A DNA stretch of 64,000 bases from Nitrobacter sp047149785 (GTDB lineage Bacteria > Pseudomonadota > Alphaproteobacteria > Rhizobiales > Xanthobacteraceae): positions 620,001-684,000 of the forward strand of contig NZ_BAAGBE010000001.1 in the NCBI RefSeq assembly GCF_047149785.1, in the 5' to 3' direction. The translations under genes and the position numbers were made by a program. The notes under the pieces were generated by a model that ran no database searches, was not told where the DNA came from, and saw only the letters and a program-made list of their open reading frames with translations. Each line of letters begins with the position of its first letter. Position 1 is the first letter of the stretch. This document shows, piece by piece, positions 27,275 to 35,520 of the stretch.

Positions 27275-27549
27275 TGGATCGCGCCCGTCGCGTTATTCGA
27301 CGACTGAGCGGCGGTGTCGTTCGTCGTCTTCGGCGTCAGGCGCTCGCGTTCACGCTCTTTCATCATCTCATCATATTTCGCGGTGCCGGGCCGGGGAGGG
27401 GCGTCGGCCGGAAGGCCTCCGGCCCATTGCGGGATCGCATCGCCCATTCCGGCCGCCAGATGCGAATTGATGCTGCCGCAGCCTCCCAGGCTGCATACGA
27501 TCGGCAGGGTGCAAAGCAGGATCGGAATTCGGCGCGCGGGGCAGGTCAT
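27271..27549 (-). CDS. small putative lipoprotein
   Basis: The protein has 92 residues from ATG 27549. An N-terminal signal (PARRIPILLCTLPIVC) leads to a lipobox SLGGC, so a lipid-anchored periplasmic or outer-membrane protein is expected. The remainder is short and hydrophilic: MGDAIPQWAGGLPADAPPRP, then GTAKYDEMMKERERERLTPK. I recall similar conserved hypotheticals in Bradyrhizobiaceae but no function. The open frame extends 24 codons upstream without signal character. Its TAG stop (27273-27271) is exactly at the IS5-element junction. Because the target was CTAG, the stop is the same with or without the insertion. Confidence 0.75.
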   Translation of the reverse strand: MTCPARRIPILLCTLPIVCSLGGCGSINSHLAAGMGDAIPQWAGGLPADAPPRPGTAKYDEMMKERERERLTPKTTNDTAAQSSNNATGAIH

Positions 27550-27881
27550 GGCTGGATGAATAAAATCCCGGTGTGGAAATTGCGGGGCGGGCGGGCCCGT
27601 TTGGAAGCGCCCGTCCGCCATACCGGATCATGGAAGCGATTACCTTCCCAAAAGATTAGCGGAAGGGTCATTGTGGAGTAATTAAATACCGTGGTCGCTC
27701 TCTGTGCTTTGGTGGCCGGAGCGGCGGGGAGGTGCCCGCAGCCCGTTTTTCGATCTCGCGCCGCTGATCTTGCCGCCCCTGAGGGGTTGTCATCGTGCCG
27801 CACCCGCAACAGCCCAAAACGGTTGTTGCCGGCGGCAATTCGCTATATTCAGTTCACTACAGCCAACGTGAGAGGGTGGAC

Positions 27882-28418
27882 ATGCGCAAGGCGATGACGT
27901 GGGGTCTGGCGTGGGGTGCGGCGTTGGCCTCAGCCGCAGCCTGGCCTGCCGCCGATGCGCAGGAGGCCGCCGCGCCGGCCTGCGCCGTCCCCGTCGCGCC
28001 CACGGGCGAACTGGCGCCCTGGACCACGCCATCCCGGTTGCAGGCGGCCGAGAACGCGGCGGGCACGTCACGCGCGCGCCTGCCGGTCGGCCAGGCGGCG
28101 CGTCTGGCGTTGCTGCAAACGCCCGAGGTGCGCTATCCGCTGCGTCCCGAGAAGCCGGGCGGCTCGGTCAGCTATGGCGGTCTCGTGCAGATCGACGTGC
28201 ACGAGGCCGGCACCTACCGCCTGGCGCTCGATTCGGCTGCCTGGATCGACGTCGTGCGCGACAAGCAGGCCGTAACCTCAAGTGCGCATGGGCATGGGCC
28301 GAACTGCACCGGGATCCGCAAGATGGTGGATTTTCCTCTCACCCCCGGCTCCTACGTTCTGCAGATCGCGGCCAACGGCCAGCCGCAGATGACGGTGCTG
28401 GTCGCGCGCCTGCCCTGA
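27882..28418 (+). CDS. secreted conserved protein with HGHG motif, partner of the di-heme peroxidase gene
   Basis: From ATG 27882 (GAGGGTGGA upstream) the protein has 178 residues with a cleavable Sec signal ending near AAWPAADAQEA. The mature part has a beta-rich look and several family-like blocks: SRLQAAENAAGTSRARLPVG, VRYPLRPEKPGGSVSYGGLV, YRLALDSAAWIDVVRD and SSAHGHGPNCTGIRKMVDFP. The H-G-H-G-P-x-C cluster could bind a metal or haem. I recall relatives carrying the doubtful name homogentisate 1,2-dioxygenase; I do not support that, as the protein is far too short and exported. Only 4 bp separate it from the MauG-like gene, implying a functional pair. It could be a substrate of that enzyme. 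Confidence 0.75.
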   Translation: MRKAMTWGLAWGAALASAAAWPAADAQEAAAPACAVPVAPTGELAPWTTPSRLQAAENAAGTSRARLPVGQAARLALLQTPEVRYPLRPEKPGGSVSYGGLVQIDVHEAGTYRLALDSAAWIDVVRDKQAVTSSAHGHGPNCTGIRKMVDFPLTPGSYVLQIAANGQPQMTVLVARLP

Positions 28419-28422
28419 TCCC

Positions 28423-29400
28423 GTGTCGGCTTGGCGCTTCTCGCTTCTGGTGCTGTCGGCCGGGCTCCTGCTGACAGCAGCGGTCCTGGCATGGCGCTGG
28501 ACGCTGCCTGCCGGAGTTCCGCCGCCGCCGGTCCCGGCCGACAATCCCACGACCGCCGCCAAGGTCGAGCTTGGCCGGCGGCTGTTCTACGACGCCGACC
28601 TCTCGGCCGATGGCACCATGTCCTGCGCCACCTGCCATGAGCAGAAACACGCTTTTGCCGATGGCAACCGCACCCATCCCGGCGTGACCGACGAGCCGGG
28701 GCGGCGCAACGTTCCCGGGCTCGCCAATGTTGCCTGGTTCACGCCGCTGATGTTTGCGGACCCGGCGAACACGACGCTCGAGACGCAGGCGGCGTCACCG
28801 GTATTCGGCACCCGTCCCGTCGAGATGGGCATGGCGGGGCGCGAAGCCGAGATCGGGGCGCGCCTCGGACGCGATCACTGCTACCGGGCGATGTTTGCGC
28901 GCGCCTTCCCTGAAGACGGCGGGCGCATCGACTTCGCCAACGTGGCGCGCGCGCTGGCGAGCTTCGAGCGCACGCTCGTCTCCTACGGCACCGCATGGGA
29001 CCGGCAGCAACTCGGCCCGGACGCAAAGGCCGGGTCAGGGCTGTTCGCCCGCGATTGCGCGGCCTGCCATTCGGGGCCGAATTTCACGGATCTGACCATG
29101 CACCGGCTCGCTCCGGCCGATGCCGCGCTGGCCGATCAGGGGCTGTTCGAGAAAACCGGAATCGACGCCGACCGGGGCAAGTTCCGGACACCCTCGCTGC
29201 GCAATGTCGCGCTGACGGGTCCCTGGTGGCATGACGGATCGGCCCGAACACTTGACGGGGCCATCGCACGGCATGGCCTGACCCACGATGCGGAGGAGAT
29301 GGCGCAGTTGATCGCTTTCCTCGAGGCCCTGTCCGATCCCGAGTTCACCCGGCGCAAATCGCTCGCCATGCCCAGCGAGGCTTGCGGCAAGCGTCTCTAA
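28423..29400 (+). CDS. di-heme cytochrome c peroxidase / MauG-family protein
   Basis: The protein has 325 residues from GTG 28423. One N-terminal membrane anchor (FSLLVLSAGLLLTAAVLAW) precedes a periplasmic enzyme with two haem-binding sites: SCATCHEQKHAFADG (about residue 68) and DCAACHSGPNFTD (about 210). The late segment FRTPSLRNVALTGPWWHDGS is the family-typical region that shapes the distal side of the first haem, here with WW where many members have Y and M or F before HDG. Family members either reduce hydrogen peroxide (CcP) or oxidise a protein partner (MauG, MbnH). The tightly coupled upstream secreted protein favours the second possibility. Iron or copper regulation is not visible. 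Confidence 0.9.
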   Translation: MSAWRFSLLVLSAGLLLTAAVLAWRWTLPAGVPPPPVPADNPTTAAKVELGRRLFYDADLSADGTMSCATCHEQKHAFADGNRTHPGVTDEPGRRNVPGLANVAWFTPLMFADPANTTLETQAASPVFGTRPVEMGMAGREAEIGARLGRDHCYRAMFARAFPEDGGRIDFANVARALASFERTLVSYGTAWDRQQLGPDAKAGSGLFARDCAACHSGPNFTDLTMHRLAPADAALADQGLFEKTGIDADRGKFRTPSLRNVALTGPWWHDGSARTLDGAIARHGLTHDAEEMAQLIAFLEALSDPEFTRRKSLAMPSEACGKRL

Positions 29401-29415
29401 GCCGCCGGAAAAGAT

Positions 29416-30726
29416 CTACGCTCGGTCCCGGCCGACGCTGCTGTAGACAAAACCCAGGTCCGCCATCTCAGTGGGACGGTAGACGTTGCGCAGATCGACC
29501 ATGACCGGCTGCTTCATGATGCGTTTCAGCCGCGGCAGGTCGAGCGCGCGGAACTGGACCCATTCGGTCACGATCACCAGCGCGTCGGCATCTTGCGCAC
29601 AGGCATAGGCATCGTCGCAGTAGTCGATATCGGGCAACTCGCGCCGCGCCTCCGTCATGCTCGCGGGGTCGAAGGCGCGGACCTTCGCGCCCATGTCGCA
29701 AAGGCCGGTGATCAGCGGGATCGACGGCGCCTCGCGCATGTCGTCGGTGTCGGGCTTGAACGCCAGCCCCAGCACCGCGATGGTCGTGTTGCGCAGATTG
29801 CCGCCGAGCGCCTGCGCCACCTTGCGCGCCATCGCGCGCTTGCGGTTGTCGTTGACGGTGACGACCGCCTCCACGATGCGAAGCTGGGCGTCGTGATCTT
29901 CCGCGATCTTCACCAGCGCGCGGGTGTCCTTGGGAAAACAGGAGCCGCCGTAGCCGGGGCCCGCGTGCAGGAACTTGGTGCCGATTCGGTTGTCGAGGCC
30001 GATGCCGCGCGCGACCTCCTGGATGTCGGCGCCGACCTTTTCGGACAGGTCGGCGATTTCGTTGATGAAGGTGATCTTGGTCGCGAGAAAGGCGTTGGCC
30101 GCGTATTTGATCAGTTCGGCGGTGCGGCGCGCGGTGAACATCAGCGGCGCCTGATTGAGCGACAGCGGCCGGTAGATGTCGCCGAGCGCCTTGCGGCCGC
30201 GTTCGTCGGAGGTTCCGATCACGATGCGGTCGGGAAACTTGAAATCGCGGATCGCCGCGCCCTCGCGCAGGAATTCGGGGTTGGACGCCACCGCCACGTC
30301 GGCCGACGGATTGGCTTCGAAGATCAGCCGCTCCACCTCGTCGCCGGTGCCGACCGGCACGGTCGATTTGGTCACCACCACGGTGAATCCGCGCAACGCC
30401 GCCGCGACCTCGCGCGCGGCGGCGTAGACGTAGCTGAGATCGGCATGACCGTCGCCACGGCGCGAGGGGGTGCCGACAGCGATGAACACCGCATCCGCTT
30501 CCGCCACCGGGGCGGCAAGATCGGTGGTGAAATCGAGCCGCGACGCCGCCACGTTGGTCGCGACCAGCGCCTCGAGGCCCGGCTCGAAGATCGGGATTTT
30601 GCCGCGGCAAAGCGCGTCGATCTTCGCCGCATCCTTGTCGACGCAGGTGACGCGATGCCCGAAATCGGCAAAGCAGGCCCCGGACACGAGGCCTACGTAG
30701 CCTGTGCCAATCATGGCGATGCGCAT
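29416..30726 (-). CDS. ugd: UDP-glucose 6-dehydrogenase
   Basis: The enzyme oxidises UDP-glucose to UDP-glucuronate with two NAD per turnover. The 436-residue protein starts MRIAMIGTGYVGLVSGACFA, the standard form for UDP-glucose dehydrogenases. Further blocks are KSTVPVGTGDEV, SNPEFLREGAA, and the active-site GPGYGGSCFPKDTRAL with the catalytic cysteine. The C-terminal domain has VLGLAFKPDTDDMREAPS. It converges on the di-heme peroxidase gene. It is distinct from the WbpA-type dehydrogenase at 21394 and probably supplies glucuronate for general cell-surface polymers. Confidence 0.96.
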   Translation of the reverse strand: MRIAMIGTGYVGLVSGACFADFGHRVTCVDKDAAKIDALCRGKIPIFEPGLEALVATNVAASRLDFTTDLAAPVAEADAVFIAVGTPSRRGDGHADLSYVYAAAREVAAALRGFTVVVTKSTVPVGTGDEVERLIFEANPSADVAVASNPEFLREGAAIRDFKFPDRIVIGTSDERGRKALGDIYRPLSLNQAPLMFTARRTAELIKYAANAFLATKITFINEIADLSEKVGADIQEVARGIGLDNRIGTKFLHAGPGYGGSCFPKDTRALVKIAEDHDAQLRIVEAVVTVNDNRKRAMARKVAQALGGNLRNTTIAVLGLAFKPDTDDMREAPSIPLITGLCDMGAKVRAFDPASMTEARRELPDIDYCDDAYACAQDADALVIVTEWVQFRALDLPRLKRIMKQPVMVDLRNVYRPTEMADLGFVYSSVGRDRA

Positions 30727-30969
30727 CGAATAAACCTATCGGCCTGATGATGATCCGGAGGGATTCTTAAACAGCGTCTTAGCAGACGGCGGGCGCGGCT
30801 GACGAGGCATCCGCGGCCGTCATCATCCGCGGCCCTTATGGCGGATCGAAGGAAAACAGGGATGAGCGGCAATGCCGCCTGTACGTCGGGTTTCAATGGT
30901 GGGCAGAAGCTGATAGGAGGATAATGACGCATCTTTCTGCCCATCCACCTGGCCCCCTAACAAGCCGTC

Positions 30970-32322
30970 ATGACGAACGACGAACTGCTGAGCCGGATTT
31001 CCGATTATTGCCGCCAGGCCGGGATGGCGGAGTCGACCTTCGGCCGGCGCGCCGTCAATGACGGCAAGCTCGTGCCGCGGCTGCGCGAGGGCAAGCGCAT
31101 CACCATCGACACGCTGAACCGGATCGAGGCCTGTATCGCCTCGGGCTCGCCGGATGGCGCGGCCGCCATCCGCCGGCCGGAGCCGATCGAGCGCCGCGAT
31201 CCCCGCGCCAATTTCCGTTTCTTCGAGAACCGGCAGAAGTATCTGCTGTTCGTCCATACCTGCAGCGAGAAGCGCGTCATCGCCGACCGTGTTGCGCTGG
31301 AGTTCGGCAGCATCCATCCGCGGCCGCCGGCGCTGCGGGTGTTCGACGCGGGCGTCGGCGACGGCACGGTGCTGGCGCGGGTGATGCGCTCCATGCACGT
31401 CCGCTTTCCCCACATGCCGTTCTATGTCGCGGGCAAGGAACTCAGCCTCGAGGACATCAAGCTGACGCTCGACAAGGCGCCGGACCGGCTGTTCGAGCAC
31501 CCGGCGACCGTCATGGTGCTGACCAATATGAATTACGCGGAAGCGCCCTGGCTCGCGCCCCGCTCGCCACAGGCCGCAGCCGGCATGGTGTGGCGCGAGG
31601 TGCGGCTGCGAGGAGCGTCTTCCGGCGAGTTCGAGGCGCAAATTCGGGACCTGTGGCCGTATCTTGAGGAGAACTGGCGGGCGAATGTCAGTCCGGTCAC
31701 GGGGATGCCGGTCTACGAGCGCCCGGTCGTGTTGGTGATCTACCGGGAAGACCATCAATTTATGCTCGACCCGGTGATCCCCCAGGCCGGGCGGGTCGAG
31801 GCCAGCTTCGATCTGGTGATCGCGTCGCAGCCCTACCGGGCCAGATCGTCCCTCAACTTCAGGGCCAGACGGATCATCGCTCCCCTGGCGAGGGCATTGC
31901 GGCGTGGCGGGCGGTTGATAGGAATACATTCTTATGGACATGACCCCGGACTGGAGATCGTCCAGGCGGCCTGGCCCGGAGAAAATCCTTTCGCCGTGAG
32001 CCGTCATGAGCTATTGCGCGCTGTGAAATACGAGCTCGGCTCGGTGGGGCGCGACCTTAATTTCAACGCTTATGCCGACCACCGTTCGATTTTTCGCTAT
32101 GATATGGAAGCGCTGCCCAATGAGGTCACGGGATCGATCGGTACCTCGACGGCCTTCGCAGCGTGGAATGCGGCGGTTTACGTCGCCCAGGTCGAAGACG
32201 ACCGGTTGACGGAGATGACCCAAAGCGGCCGCTATCTGGACGCCACCAGGGAGGTTTTGCGCAAGCACAACGGTCTCTGGTTCTACGACGAATCCTACGT
32301 CATCTCGCGTCGTCGGGACTGA
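30970..32322 (+). CDS. methyltransferase-like protein with N-terminal HTH-like segment
   Basis: The protein has 450 residues. The first ~60 (ISDYCRQAGMAESTFGRRAV, then DGKLVPRLREGKRITIDTLN) look like a small DNA-binding or HTH-like module often seen at the start of alphaproteobacterial proteins. The middle has a SAM-binding motif I (LRVFDAGVGDGTVLARVM), followed by FYVAGKELSLEDIK and VMVLTNMNYAEAPWL, in keeping with a class I methyltransferase fold. The C-terminal half contains ALRRGGRLIGIHSYGHDPGL. Its position 56 bp upstream of metK and then ahcY links it to the SAM cycle. I cannot name a substrate. A regulatory SAM-sensing role is possible. Confidence 0.7.
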   Translation: MTNDELLSRISDYCRQAGMAESTFGRRAVNDGKLVPRLREGKRITIDTLNRIEACIASGSPDGAAAIRRPEPIERRDPRANFRFFENRQKYLLFVHTCSEKRVIADRVALEFGSIHPRPPALRVFDAGVGDGTVLARVMRSMHVRFPHMPFYVAGKELSLEDIKLTLDKAPDRLFEHPATVMVLTNMNYAEAPWLAPRSPQAAAGMVWREVRLRGASSGEFEAQIRDLWPYLEENWRANVSPVTGMPVYERPVVLVIYREDHQFMLDPVIPQAGRVEASFDLVIASQPYRARSSLNFRARRIIAPLARALRRGGRLIGIHSYGHDPGLEIVQAAWPGENPFAVSRHELLRAVKYELGSVGRDLNFNAYADHRSIFRYDMEALPNEVTGSIGTSTAFAAWNAAVYVAQVEDDRLTEMTQSGRYLDATREVLRKHNGLWFYDESYVISRRRD

Positions 32323-32378
32323 CATTTCAGGACAACACCACGAATGACTGCCAACGCTGGCGGATGAAGGGACGATTG

Positions 32379-33575
32379 ATGCGCGGATCTTACTTGTTCA
32401 CGAGTGAATCGGTTTCGGAAGGGCATCCCGACAAGGTGTGCGACCGCATCTCCGACGAGATCGTCGATCTGTTTTTCAGCGAGGGCCCGAAAGCCGGCAT
32501 CGATCCTTGGGCGATCCGCGCGGCCTGCGAGACGCTCGCCACCACCAACAAGGTGGTGATCGCCGGGGAAACGCGCGGACCGGACTCAGTCACCAAGGAC
32601 AAGATCGAGAGCGTGGTTCGCGACGCCATCAAGGACATCGGCTACGAGCAGGACGGCTTTCACTGGAAGACTTGCGACATCGACATCTTGCTGCATCCGC
32701 AGTCGGCCGACATCGCGCAGGGCGTCGACGCCTTGCAGCCCGGCACCAACAAGGAAGAGGGCGCCGGTGACCAGGGCATCATGTTCGGCTACGCCTGCAA
32801 CGAGACGCCGGACCTGATGCCGGCGCCGATCTTCTACGCCCACAAGATCCTGCGGCTGATTTCCGAGGCCCGCCACTCCGGCAAGGAAAAGGTGCTGGGG
32901 CCGGACTCCAAGAGCCAGGTCACGGTGCAATACGAGAACGGCAAGCCGGTCGGCGTGCGCGAAATCGTGGTGTCGCACCAGCATCTCGTCGAGGACATGA
33001 GTTCCGACCAAGTGCGCGAGCGCGTCGAGCCCTATGTGCGCGAGGCGCTGCCGAAGGGATGGATCACCGACAAGACCATCTGGCATATCAATCCCACCGG
33101 CAAGTTTTTTATCGGCGGTCCCGACGGCGACGCCGGTTTGACCGGCCGCAAGATCATCGTCGACACCTACGGCGGCGCGGCGCCGCATGGCGGCGGCGCG
33201 TTCTCCGGCAAGGATCCGACCAAGGTCGACCGCTCGGCGGCCTATGCCGCGCGCTACCTCGCCAAGAACATCGTCGCCGCCGGTCTTGCCGACCGCTGCA
33301 CCTTGCAGCTTGCCTACGCCATCGGCGTCGCGCGTCCGCTGTCGATCTACATCGATACGCACGGCACCGGAAAGGTGCCGGAAGACACGCTGGAGCGGAT
33401 CGCCTCCGAGGCGATGGACCTGACGCCGCGCGGCATCCGCAAGCATCTCGACCTGAACCGGCCGATCTATGCGCGCACCTCGTCCTACGGCCATTTCGGC
33501 CGCACGCCGGACAACGAGGGCGGTTTCTCCTGGGAGAAGACCGACCTCGCCGAGGTGATCAAGCGCGCGGTGTGA
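32379..33575 (+). CDS. metK: S-adenosylmethionine synthetase
   Basis: The enzyme makes SAM from methionine and ATP. The 398-residue product starts MRGSYLFTSESVSEGHPDKV, containing the GHPDK methionine/ATP site. It includes the flexible-loop region near GAGDQGIMFGYACNE, and the P-loop-like FFIGGPDGDAGLTGRKIIVD and GGGAFSGKDPTKVDRSAAY. ATG 32379 is preceded by AAGGGA at optimal distance; an in-frame ATG at 32364 overlaps that ribosome-binding site and is less likely. It is in one direction with the methyltransferase-like gene and ahcY. A palindromic repeat lies between metK and ahcY. Confidence 0.98.
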   Translation: MRGSYLFTSESVSEGHPDKVCDRISDEIVDLFFSEGPKAGIDPWAIRAACETLATTNKVVIAGETRGPDSVTKDKIESVVRDAIKDIGYEQDGFHWKTCDIDILLHPQSADIAQGVDALQPGTNKEEGAGDQGIMFGYACNETPDLMPAPIFYAHKILRLISEARHSGKEKVLGPDSKSQVTVQYENGKPVGVREIVVSHQHLVEDMSSDQVRERVEPYVREALPKGWITDKTIWHINPTGKFFIGGPDGDAGLTGRKIIVDTYGGAAPHGGGAFSGKDPTKVDRSAAYAARYLAKNIVAAGLADRCTLQLAYAIGVARPLSIYIDTHGTGKVPEDTLERIASEAMDLTPRGIRKHLDLNRPIYARTSSYGHFGRTPDNEGGFSWEKTDLAEVIKRAV

Positions 33576-33588
33576 CAACAAGCAAGAC

Positions 33589-33671
33589 GTCATGCGCGGC
33601 CTTGTGCCGGGCATCCATGTCTTTCTTTTTGTCAGCAAGACGTGGATGGCCGGGACGAGCCCGACCATGAC
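33589..33671. repeat. palindromic intergenic element between metK and ahcY
   Basis: The left arm GTCATGCGCGGCCTTGTGCC (continuing GGGCATCCATGTCTT) pairs with the right arm AAGACGTGGATGGCCGGGAC (continuing GAGCCCGACCATGAC). About three quarters of some 35 positions are complementary, around a loop of about 13 bases. In transcripts this forms a long imperfect hairpin within the metK-ahcY intergenic space. The element belongs to the same general class as those at 35197, 49548 and 55710. Confidence 0.75.
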
Positions 33672-33745
33672 GAAGGAAAGATGACGCCGCTTCTTCACTC
33701 GCTTGCAGACGGGGAGGGGGAGCCGCAACAAGGGATCCGACCGAC

Positions 33746-35185
33746 ATGACCACCGCTACCGCCGCCAAGACGCCCGCAGGCTTCACCGACTATATCGTCA
33801 AGGACATCGGCCTTGCCGATTTCGGCCGCAAGGAAATCTCGCTCGCCGAGACTGAGATGCCCGGACTGATGGCGACGCGCGAGGAATACGGCCCCAGGCA
33901 ACCCCTGAAGGGCGCGCGCATTGCCGGCTCGCTGCACATGACGATTCAGACCGCGGTACTGATCGAAACGCTGAAGGCGCTGGGCGCGGACATCCGCTGG
34001 GTCTCCTGCAACATCTATTCGACCCAGGATCATGCCGCCGCCGCGATCGCCGCCGCCGGCATTCCGGTGTTCGCGGTGAAAGGCGAGACGCTGAAGGACT
34101 ACTGGGACTACACCGCGCGCCTGTTCGACTGGCACGGCGGTGGACACCCGAACATGATCCTCGACGACGGCGGCGACGCGACGCTGCTGATCCATCTGGG
34201 CGTGCGCGCCGAGAAGGGCGACGTGGCATTTTTGGACAAGCCCGGCGCGGAAGAAGAGGAGGTGCTGTTCGCGCTCATCAAGCGTCTCTTGAAAGAGAAG
34301 CCGAAGGGCTGGTTCGGCGAGGTCGCCAAATCCATCAAGGGCGTTTCGGAGGAGACCACCACCGGCGTGCATCGTCTCTACGAGATGCAGAAGGCCGGCA
34401 CGCTGTTGTGGCCCGCGATCAACGTCAACGACAGCGTCACCAAGTCGAAGTTCGACAATCTCTATGGCTGCCGCGAGTCGCTGGTCGACGGCATCCGCCG
34501 CGGCACCGACGTGATGATGAGCGGAAAGGTCGCCATGGTCGCGGGCTTCGGCGACGTCGGCAAGGGCTCGGCCGCGAGCCTACGCCAGGCCGGTTGCCGC
34601 GTCATGGTCTCGGAGATCGATCCGATCTGCGCGCTGCAGGCGGCGATGGAAGGCTACGAGGTCGTGACCATGGAGGACGCAGCACCCCGCGCCGACATCT
34701 TCGTCACCGCCACGGGCAACAAGGACATCATCACCCTTGAGCACATGCGCGCGATGAAGGATCGCGCCATCGTCTGCAACATCGGGCATTTCGATAACGA
34801 AATTCAGGTCGGCGCGCTGAAGAATTTGAAGTGGGACAACATCAAGCCGCAGGTGGACGAGATCACCTTCGCCGACGGCAAGCGTATGATCCTGCTGTCG
34901 GAAGGCCGCCTGGTGAACCTTGGCAACGCCATGGGACATCCGAGCTTCGTGATGTCGGCGTCGTTCACCAACCAGACGCTGGCGCAGATCGAGCTGTTCG
35001 CCAACAACAACGACGGCAAGTACAAGCGCGAGGTCTACGTGCTGCCCAAGACGCTGGACGAGAAGGTGGCGCGGCTGCATCTGAACAAGATCGGCGTCAG
35101 GCTCACCGAGTTGCGCAAGGACCAGGCCGACTACATCGGCGTCAAGGTCGAAGGCCCGTTCAAGAGCGATCACTACCGCTATTGA
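33746..35185 (+). CDS. ahcY: S-adenosylhomocysteine hydrolase
   Basis: The enzyme converts SAH reversibly to adenosine and homocysteine, removing the methylation inhibitor. The 479-residue protein includes LKGARIAGSLHMTIQTAVLI, VSCNIYSTQDHAAAAIA, the NAD-binding VAGFGDVGKGSAASLRQAG, and the C-terminal KSDHYRY that ends all members and reaches the neighbouring subunit's NAD site. It lies 170 bp downstream of metK. The gap holds a palindromic element that may influence read-through. Length is standard for the bacterial long form. Confidence 0.98.
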   Translation: MTTATAAKTPAGFTDYIVKDIGLADFGRKEISLAETEMPGLMATREEYGPRQPLKGARIAGSLHMTIQTAVLIETLKALGADIRWVSCNIYSTQDHAAAAIAAAGIPVFAVKGETLKDYWDYTARLFDWHGGGHPNMILDDGGDATLLIHLGVRAEKGDVAFLDKPGAEEEEVLFALIKRLLKEKPKGWFGEVAKSIKGVSEETTTGVHRLYEMQKAGTLLWPAINVNDSVTKSKFDNLYGCRESLVDGIRRGTDVMMSGKVAMVAGFGDVGKGSAASLRQAGCRVMVSEIDPICALQAAMEGYEVVTMEDAAPRADIFVTATGNKDIITLEHMRAMKDRAIVCNIGHFDNEIQVGALKNLKWDNIKPQVDEITFADGKRMILLSEGRLVNLGNAMGHPSFVMSASFTNQTLAQIELFANNNDGKYKREVYVLPKTLDEKVARLHLNKIGVRLTELRKDQADYIGVKVEGPFKSDHYRY

Positions 35186-35196
35186 GCGGCATTATC

Positions 35197-35317
35197 CGTC
35201 ATTCCGGACGGCTTGCAGGGCAAGCCGATCCGGAATCCAGCTTCACGCGATAACTGGATTCCGGGATAGTCGCGTTGCGATGCCCACAGATGCGCAATCG
35301 CGCATCGGGAATGACGG
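35197..35317. repeat. palindromic intergenic element after ahcY
   Basis: The outer arms are CGTCATTCCGGA and CGGGAATGACGG. Inner arms are ATCCGGAATCCAG and CTGGATTCCGGGAT, and TGCGCAATCGCGCA forms another small hairpin. It starts 12 bases after the ahcY stop. Such elements with GTCATTCC / GGAATGAC borders are recurrent in Bradyrhizobiaceae intergenic DNA, as far as I recall. Confidence 0.7.
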
Positions 35318-35348
35318 GAAGGAAACACGGACGCCCGAGAAACAAAGA

Positions 35349-35370
35349 AGCCCCGGAGCGATCCGGGGCT
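35349..35370 (-). terminator. hairpin with T-rich tail on the minus strand
   Basis: AGCCCCGGA-GCGA-TCCGGGGCT is a perfect 9-bp stem with a 4-base loop. On the minus strand it is followed by TCTTTGTTT, so it would terminate the leftward 94-residue gene at 35521-35805. On the plus strand the tail is not T-rich, but the hairpin could still protect ahcY mRNA. Confidence 0.65.
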
Positions 35371-35408
35371 GTGTGTGCCTTGTCAATCATTGGCGCTCGG
35401 CGGCCGCT

Positions 35409-35511
35409 TAGAACCTTTCCGCTTCTGATGGAATCAGAAGCGGGACTCTATGTTTTTGTTTTGACGCGTTTTCTTGACGCGAACCGATAGCCACGTCGCT
35501 CGAAAACGCTC
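35409..35511. repeat. dispersed ~100-bp repeat, module C inverted (copy 2)
   Basis: The hairpin CGCTTCTGATGGAATCAGAA begins at 35420, followed by TTGACGCGTTTTCTTGACGC and a GAACCGATAGCCACGTCGCT stretch ending at GAAAACGCT. It lies between the converging ahcY and the 94-residue gene. Confidence 0.85.
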
Positions 35512-35520
35512 AAATCAGCC

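Noticed and set aside
29593..30747. Plus-strand 384-codon frame
   Set aside because: Antisense to ugd, whose motifs are complete; no family signature.
30823..32007. Minus-strand 394-codon frame
   Set aside because: Antisense to the methyltransferase-like gene; no ribosome-binding site and no recognisable family.
32323..32378. SAM or SAH riboswitch before metK
   Set aside because: Only 56 bases are available; I see a ribosome-binding site and a short dyad but no SAM-II, SAM/SAH or SAM-V-like pseudoknot arrangement.
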